Assembly: GCF_001704415.2 (NCBI RefSeq)
Contig: NC_030819.1
Span: 86,835,272-86,899,271 of the forward strand
From: Capra hircus
Taxonomy: Eukaryota > Chordata > Mammalia > Artiodactyla > Bovidae
Direction of reading: 5' to 3'
DNA: 64,000 bases
How positions within the stretch are numbered: the first letter of the stretch is position 1; each line of letters begins with the position of its first letter. A model generated the notes under the pieces. It searched no databases, had not been told where the DNA came from, and saw only the letters and a program-made list of their open reading frames with translations. Below, in pieces: positions 58,266 to 64,000 of the stretch. Both the position numbers and the translations under genes were made by a program.

Positions 58266-58724
58266 GTAGTTTGAACAGCACTGGGATGAAGGCAATGCTA
58301 CTTTCTAAATGGAAAATACTGAGGTGGAAATTAGTATTTGGAGAAGAAAAAATATTGTAAAAATTGACAGTGAATTTAACCACTGTGAACAATGGGTATT
58401 TCAAATAGCATCAGGAAAAAAATAGTTCACAAAATAAATCACCTTTCTGTTGTGTTTTATGAGAATAATACAAATATGGATAATATTGCTGTTGTGGAAA
58501 TTCATCTCAGTGGAAATCAAGAATTCATTTTCCTCAAAAGAGTTACAATCACATACACCTCATTTCTATCATATTTCGTAAACTGAATTTTAACATGGTT
58601 TCAAAACTTTCTATTGATATGTGAAATACCATATGAACTTGGGAAAAATAGAATAATTTTGATTATAGTAATTATAAAATATAGCTTCAGAAAATACCTA
58701 GTAACAAAACCCACTACACCCCTC
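58266..58724. other. Unique intergenic sequence
   Basis: Nothing recognised beyond the ragged edge of the preceding BovB. Confidence 0.5.
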
Positions 58725-59328
58725 AGTTCAGTTCAGTCACTCAGTCGTGTCCGACTCTGCGACCCCATGAATCGCAGCATGCCAGGCCTCCCTGTTCATC
58801 ACCAACTCCCGGAGTTCACTCAGACTCACATCCATCTAGTCAGTGATGCCATCCAGACATCTCATCCTCTGTCGTCCCCTTCTCCCCCTGTCTCCAATCC
58901 CTCCCAGCATCAGAGTCTTTTCCAATGAGTCAGCTCTTTGCATGAGGTGGCCAGAGTACTGGAGCTTCACCTTCAGCATCATTCCCTCCAAAGAAATTCC
59001 AGGGCTGATCTCCTTCAGAATGCACTGGTTGGATCTCCTTGCAGTCCAAGGGACTCTCAAGAGTCTTCTCCAACATCACAGTTCAAAAGCATCAATTCTT
59101 CGATGCTCAGGCTTTCTTCACAGACCAACTCTCACATCCATTCATTACCACTGAAAAAAACATAGCCTTGACTAGACGGACCTTTGTTGGCAAAATATTG
59201 TCTCTGCTTTTCAATATGCTATCTAGGTTGGTCATAAATTTTCTTCCAAGGAGTAGGCATCTTTTAATTTCATGGCTGCAATCACCATCTGCAGTGATTT
59301 TGGAGCCCCAAAAAATAAAGGCTGACAG
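58725..59328 (-). mobile_element. BovB LINE 3' fragment (antisense)
   Basis: It runs from a near-canonical tail (cagttcagttcagtcactca) to 'aaaataaaggctgacag'. The minus piece 58836-59060 reads VPWTARRSNQCILKEISPGI. Another BovB 3' end begins at the very next base. Confidence 0.93.
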
Positions 59329-59606
59329 GTTCAGTTCAATTGTTCAGTTATGTCCGGCTCTTTGCAACCTCATGGACTGCAGCACGCCAGGCTTCCCTGT
59401 CAATCACCAATACCTGGAGCTTGATATAACTCATGTCCATCGCGTCAGTGATGCCATCCAACCATCTCATCCTCTATCGTCCCCTTCTCCTCCTGCCTTC
59501 AATCTTTCCCAGCATCAGGATCTTTTCTAATGAATCAGTTCTTCACATCAGGAGGCCAAAATATTGGAGTTTCAGCTTCAGCATCAGTCCTTCCAGTGAG
59601 TATTGT
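59329..59606 (-). mobile_element. Second BovB LINE 3' fragment (antisense), directly abutting
   Basis: It starts with 'gttcagttcaattgttcagt' and a complete reversed 3' end, and stops after only ~278 nt at 'tcagtccttccagtgagt'. It has the same orientation as the fragment it abuts. Confidence 0.9.
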
Positions 59607-59860
59607 AATAGTATGCCTTAAAGGTTTTGGAAAATTGCTCCCAATAGTGCTTTTAATAATGCTTTTATATCTTTGCAAAGCAGCCTGTTAGATATAGGGT
59701 TGTAGTCACTAGTAAAATTCGTTGAGAAGTTTTCAAAAATACAGAGTATCTCATAAAAGATAATCTTCAAATCAAAGTGACATGTGACATTTGGAATTAA
59801 AATTAACTAAGGTAGAAATTATACACCAAGAATTTCACCCCTCTTTAGTACCCTCTATAG

Positions 59861-60050
59861 CTGAAAGTGAAAATCGCTCAGTCATGTCCGACTCTTTGCG
59901 ACCCCATGGACCATATAATCCATGGAATTCTCCAGGCCAGAATACTGGTGTGGGTAACCTTTCCCTTTTCCAGGGGATCTTCCCAACTTCGAATCCAGGT
60001 CTCCCGTACTGCAGATGGATTTTTTACCAGCTGAGTCATAAGGGAAGCCC
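59861..60050 (-). repeat. Bov-tA SINE (antisense)
   Basis: The reversed tail (gaaagtgaaaatcgctcagt), Bov-A body (about 15 nt deleted near 59986) and tRNA-like head end in 'gggaagccc'. No clear TSD. Confidence 0.92.
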
Positions 60051-61220
60051 AAGAGTTTTACATATTATGTTTATTCAACAAAGCAAAATATTATTTTAAG
60101 AGCTAAAAGCAAGGACATTGTAAAAACAAAATAATCGAAAGATGTCTTAATGTCTTAATAGATGAAACAAAGTACTGAACAGAAATCAGTCTACAAAATG
60201 GAAAATAACTATATTCTCTTTCACTTCAAAAAGGAGAAAAATAACAAATTTTTCATTAATGATACATTTTGAAAGTCATCTTAGTATCCTTGGAGGAATT
60301 TCTAATAACCTGCCCAGGGAATCTATTTACTACTTCCTGAACAAACTCATTGTCTTTTCTTTGAGATGGGATATTATAGCCCTGCTGACTCTATTTCCAA
60401 AATACTGAGAAATTTTACATAAATAGCTTTCCTGTCAGTGTTATTATAAGTATATTTATAAAAATGCAATATGTGATGAGTAATTCTACTGTTTCTCCTT
60501 GTCAAAAATATTTTTTTTTCTCATAAAATTACCAATGAAGCACAAGTTTAAGGGAGTTTTTTGTTAGTTTTATTTTCTCCAGATCAGTCAATCTGACTTA
60601 TCAGAACCAAATGTATTGCACTTAAGATAGACAGGGAATTTTCCACTTAAAAGAAACAAGGACATCTTTTCTGGGACTCAATTGAGTCATGGAATTCAAT
60701 TCATTTTTGATAAAAGAGGAATTCTGTGCTTTTACAGGTAACTTGCATTCTGTAAGTGAGCTGAGTCCTAGAAGAGTCTTCTTTGTTCTTGATAGAACTA
60801 TTATAAATAGTGAATATATTTTTGCCGCATGAAAAAAAACAAGTAAAATATGGATGGAAGACAAGACTTTTGCTTCCTCCTCCAACTACATGTATGTTCA
60901 GCACAGCACAAGTGTGTCACATACAACCCTGAGTAAATTATGGTAATTACCATGATCTACAAGGCCTAATAAGCTTGAATCTTCATTTCTCATTCAACTT
61001 TTCTCGTTCAACTCTTTCTACCTTACTCTGCTCACTTTGCTCTAGCCTTCCAGGCTCCTTACTAGTATCCAAACTATCATACATATCCCAGATAAGAGTC
61101 TTTGCAGCCAGTGCTGTACTCTTTACTTAGATGCCACTTAGTTATCAACTGTAAGGAATTCACTTAAATGAAAGCTTCTCAATGAAACATTCCATGATCT
61201 CCTTATTAAAAAAGCATATC
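60051..61220. other. Unique intergenic sequence
   Basis: No gene or repeat recognised. Confidence 0.55.
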
Positions 61221-61260
61221 CTCCTGCATTGGCAGGCAGATTCTTTACCACTGAGTCACC
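61221..61260 (-). repeat. Bov-tA SINE head fragment (antisense, 40 bp)
   Basis: 'ctgcattggcaggcagattc' and 'tttaccactgagtcacct' are the reversed tRNA-like head. The Bov-A part is absent. It abuts an L1 piece. Confidence 0.8.
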
Positions 61261-61261
61261 T

Positions 61262-62137
61262 AAAAATAATAAATACTGGAGAGAGAGTGAAGAAAAGGGA
61301 ACCCTCTTGCATTTTTAGTGGGAATGCAAATTGATACAGCCACTATAGAGAGCACTATGGAGATTCCTTAAAAATTAGGTATAAAACTACCATATGACTC
61401 AATAATCCCATTACTGGGCATATACCCTGAGGAAACCATAACTGGAAAAGACTCATATACCTATTGCAATAGCTAGGTTGTACTATTTGCAATAGCTAGG
61501 TTGTGGAAGCAACCTAGATGTCCATCCACAGGTAAATGGATAAAGATGTATTATGCATACACACTAAAATATTATATGACATAAAATGAAACATATTTGA
61601 TTCAGTTCTAATGAGGTGGATGAATCTAGAGTCTACTATACAGAGTGAAATAAGTCAGAAAGAGAAAAATAAATATCATATATTAATGCATATATATGGA
61701 ATTTAGAAAGATAGTACTGATAAACTTATCTGAAGGGCAGCAATGGAGAGGCAAACATCAAGAACAGACTTGTGGACCCTGTGGGGGAAGGGAGGTGTGG
61801 GATGAATTAAAACAGTATCATTGAAACATATATATTGCCATATATGGTAGATAGACAGTTAGATAGTCATATAAAATTAGATATAGTCATATAAAATTAG
61901 ATATATATAGTCATATAAAGTTAGATAGTCAGTGAAAATTTTCTGTATGATGCAGGGAGCTCAAATCTGGTGGTCTGTGGCAACCTACAGGTGTGGGGTG
62001 GGATGGGAGGTAGGAGAGAGGCTTAATAGGAAGGTTACGTATGCATACCTGTCATTGATTCATGTTGATATGTGACAGAAACTAACACAATATTATAAAG
62101 GAATTATCCTTCAATTACAAATAAATAAATTTAAAAG
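61262..62137 (+). mobile_element. L1 3' end (ORF2 C-terminus and 3' UTR)
   Basis: It starts at the Cys-motif region (aaatactggagagagagtga), contains the GTLLHCWW-equivalent with lesions, and runs to the A-rich end 'aattacaaataaataaattt'. Two local expansions are seen: an 18-nt unit (ttgcaatagctaggttgt) duplicated at 61464-61504, and tagtcatataaaattagata-type units repeated at 61853-61935 in the 3' UTR. No open frame. Confidence 0.9.
61853..61935. repeat. Short tandem repeat in L1 3' UTR
   Basis: Three to four units of about 20-27 nt sharing 'tagtcatataaaattagata', with gatag/gatat ends. It lies in the L1 3' UTR. Confidence 0.8.
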
Positions 62138-63742
62138 AAAAAAGAAATAATCTTTATGTTCTATTATTATAAAGGAGAAGTCTAATAAAATGCCATACAA
62201 AAATTAAAAAATATATATATCCTTCATCAATCTCTCTGTGTATTTTTTGCTTGATTTTTCTCCATACTATTTATTACCATCTAGCACTTCAAAAATTTAC
62301 TTATTTCTTTCCACTGATTCTCTGTATTTACAGATTACAATGTATGCATACTCCAAGAGTGGAAATTCTTTCAGTCTTATATAACCCTTAGAATAGAAGC
62401 ACATAGTAGGCATGCAATAAATATTTTTGTATGAATGAATGAATCAAGCCAATTGTTCAGATAGCTTTGAATGCTCAGGCAATATTTTTTTGTAAATGAA
62501 TCCAGGAGATATACAGTTATTTTAATTAAAGTGATCAATATTTTATAAAAAGCATCATCACTTAAGGAGGATTATTTCAGGGCATATCTCATTTTTAGCC
62601 AAATAAGCAAGCAAAGTAAATCATGACTGGAAGACTCAATGGTTAATATATCCCGCATCTGCTGTTGAAGTGTGTTAAAGTTGTGTGTAGACTAAAACTA
62701 TTCAACCTTTGGTTAAGGAAAGCTTTCATTATCTTCAAACTAGAAAATAGCCATTATAAAGTTGTCCACAACTTCTGTACTTGGCTTTTCCCTGTATAAT
62801 AAATTGTCTCATTTTGAGTCTCATCACAGTAGTTATCTACATTCCTTTCCTCTGAAATGATAAAAAGAGAAATCTACATGAAACTGAGGGTGCCATTGAT
62901 ATTTTGACTGCCATTGACTTCTGCACTAAATGGCAAAATGTTGGTACTATCAGCAAGGCACAACTAAGAAAAACAAATCAGAATATCTTGAAATAAGAGG
63001 CCCTTGTCTATATTTTAATATCTCATTTGCAGTGAGCCATCTTTCCAATTAGTGCTAAGTATGGCCCACAGGTGACCTGATTATGAAATGTCTCTGCATT
63101 CTCTTCAAAGCTTGTCAGTGAGATGAATTAACAAAAAGGATGAATGACACTTATAAATTACTTTGGTTAACTTCCAAGAGTACCAAATTAAATAAGATTT
63201 TGCCTAGCTTGATTTATAGAGAATTTCTTGGTCTTTAATAATAAACAAAAAGAGAATCTTTTATTGAAAAATATATTTTATAAAATTTCTATAAAAGCCT
63301 TGATTTATCTTATTTCTCAAACTTTCCAGTTTTCTTATTAGCTAAATTATTAGCTAAACCAACCTTAAAGGTTCATTATATGTCTACTGGACACAGATTC
63401 AGCAAAAAATCAAACAATGTGCCAAAGCAGTTTGAGGCTTCAGTTAAGAGAAAATTAGTGGGGGCCTTTGATTCTTTACCATTTTCCTATTCTAATAAAA
63501 AGGTGTTGCTTATTTAACAGCTTCACCCATTTAAGGAATATTTGCTAAGCATCATTAGATAGATATTGTTCCATGTTTACTGACCTTCAGGATCTTATTC
63601 TCTGGATGCCAAAATGGCCAAAACAATACAAACAATTGAAAAGTCCATACAGTATTAAGAGACTGCAGTGAAAGCTCAGACACATGGCACAGAAGAGAAA
63701 TAACAGCTTTCTGAGAATATGATTGTGACAATTATTTCTTCT
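62138..63742. other. Unique intergenic sequence
   Basis: No gene or young repeat recognised. A short (ATGA)n run (gaatgaatgaatc) lies near 62433-62446. Confidence 0.55.
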
Positions 63743-63752
63743 AAGGAATAAC

Positions 63753-63957
63753 TGTTCTTCCCTGGTGGCTCAGAATTCACTTGCAGTGTAGGAGATCCAG
63801 GCTTGATTCCTGGGTGGAGAAGATACCCTGGAAAAGGAAATGGCAACCCACTCCAGTATTCCTGCCTGGGAAATCCCATGGACAGAGGAGTCTGGCAGGC
63901 TGCTGTCCACGGTGTCTCAAAGCGTTGGACATAACTTACCAACAGACTTTCACTTTC
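63753..63957 (+). repeat. Bov-tA SINE with 10-bp TSD
   Basis: The TSD aaggaataac lies at 63743-63752 and 63958-63967. Head 'ttccctggtggctcag' (part of the head is shortened), box B-like 'ggcttgattcc', Bov-A body, and tail 'gactttcactttc'. Confidence 0.96.
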
Positions 63958-64000
63958 AAGGAATAACCAGCCTGGCTCCAATGATCCTGACAGCCACCTC

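Overview
This window reads as intergenic DNA from a ruminant genome, most likely a cattle-like bovid. The evidence is its repeat set: BovB (RTE-type) LINEs, Bov-tA (tRNA-Glu-headed) SINEs, a dimeric Bov-A2 SINE with a CAG tail, a CHR-type cetartiodactyl SINE, bovine-type L1 elements and a long solo LTR of ruminant ERV type. I find no host protein-coding exon, no structural RNA gene and no CRISPR array. By my boundaries about 45 kb of the 64 kb (roughly 70 percent) is transposable-element sequence. The sequence between the elements is AT-rich and shows no coding signal.

Layout. 1-3.9 kb: an old L1 3' end, then two BovB pieces in opposite orientation. 3.9-9.7 kb: a comparatively young, near full-length but broken L1 inside an older L1, flanked by a 12-bp target-site duplication (TSD). 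9.9-12.8 kb: antisense BovB and three Bov-tA SINEs. 12.8-17.7 kb: mostly unique sequence with one SINE, an L1 3' tip and an MLT1 LTR. 17.7-20 kb: an inverted pair of BovB copies and two SINEs. 20.7-22.4 kb: a 5'-truncated L1 inside an antisense L1 3' UTR. 23.2-24.3 kb: a BovB piece. 24.3-27.5 kb: unique, with an (AC)17 microsatellite. 27.45-41.0 kb: one older full-length L1 of about 8.0 kb, now stretched to 13.5 kb by nested BovB and SINE insertions and still bounded by a perfect 15-bp TSD. 41.2-44 kb: two same-strand BovB copies. 44.9-48.6 kb: microsatellites, SINEs, an old L1 and a BovB. 50.3-55.2 kb: an almost complete BovB with 5' monomers, split by a 1,244-bp solo LTR. 55-64 kb: Bov-A2, three more BovB 3' fragments, SINEs and an L1 3' end.

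How the parts relate. The SINEs have no enzymes and depend on LINE machinery. Their body matches two separate parts of the full BovB copy here (near 50906-50963 and near 55161-55228), so the window itself shows the SINE body as a deletion derivative of BovB with a tRNA-like head. Every LINE reading frame I can follow is broken. The two most complete copies (L1 at 3.9-9.7 kb, BovB at 50.3-55.2 kb) each also lack the expected catalytic glutamate of the endonuclease, so neither should be mobile. The locus is best read as a layered record of insertions in which relative ages can be ordered from nesting and TSDs. I did not find a convincing new biological system. The items most worth checking are the insertion stratigraphy, the BovB 5' monomer array, the inverted BovB hairpin pair and the recurrent antisense open frame of BovB.
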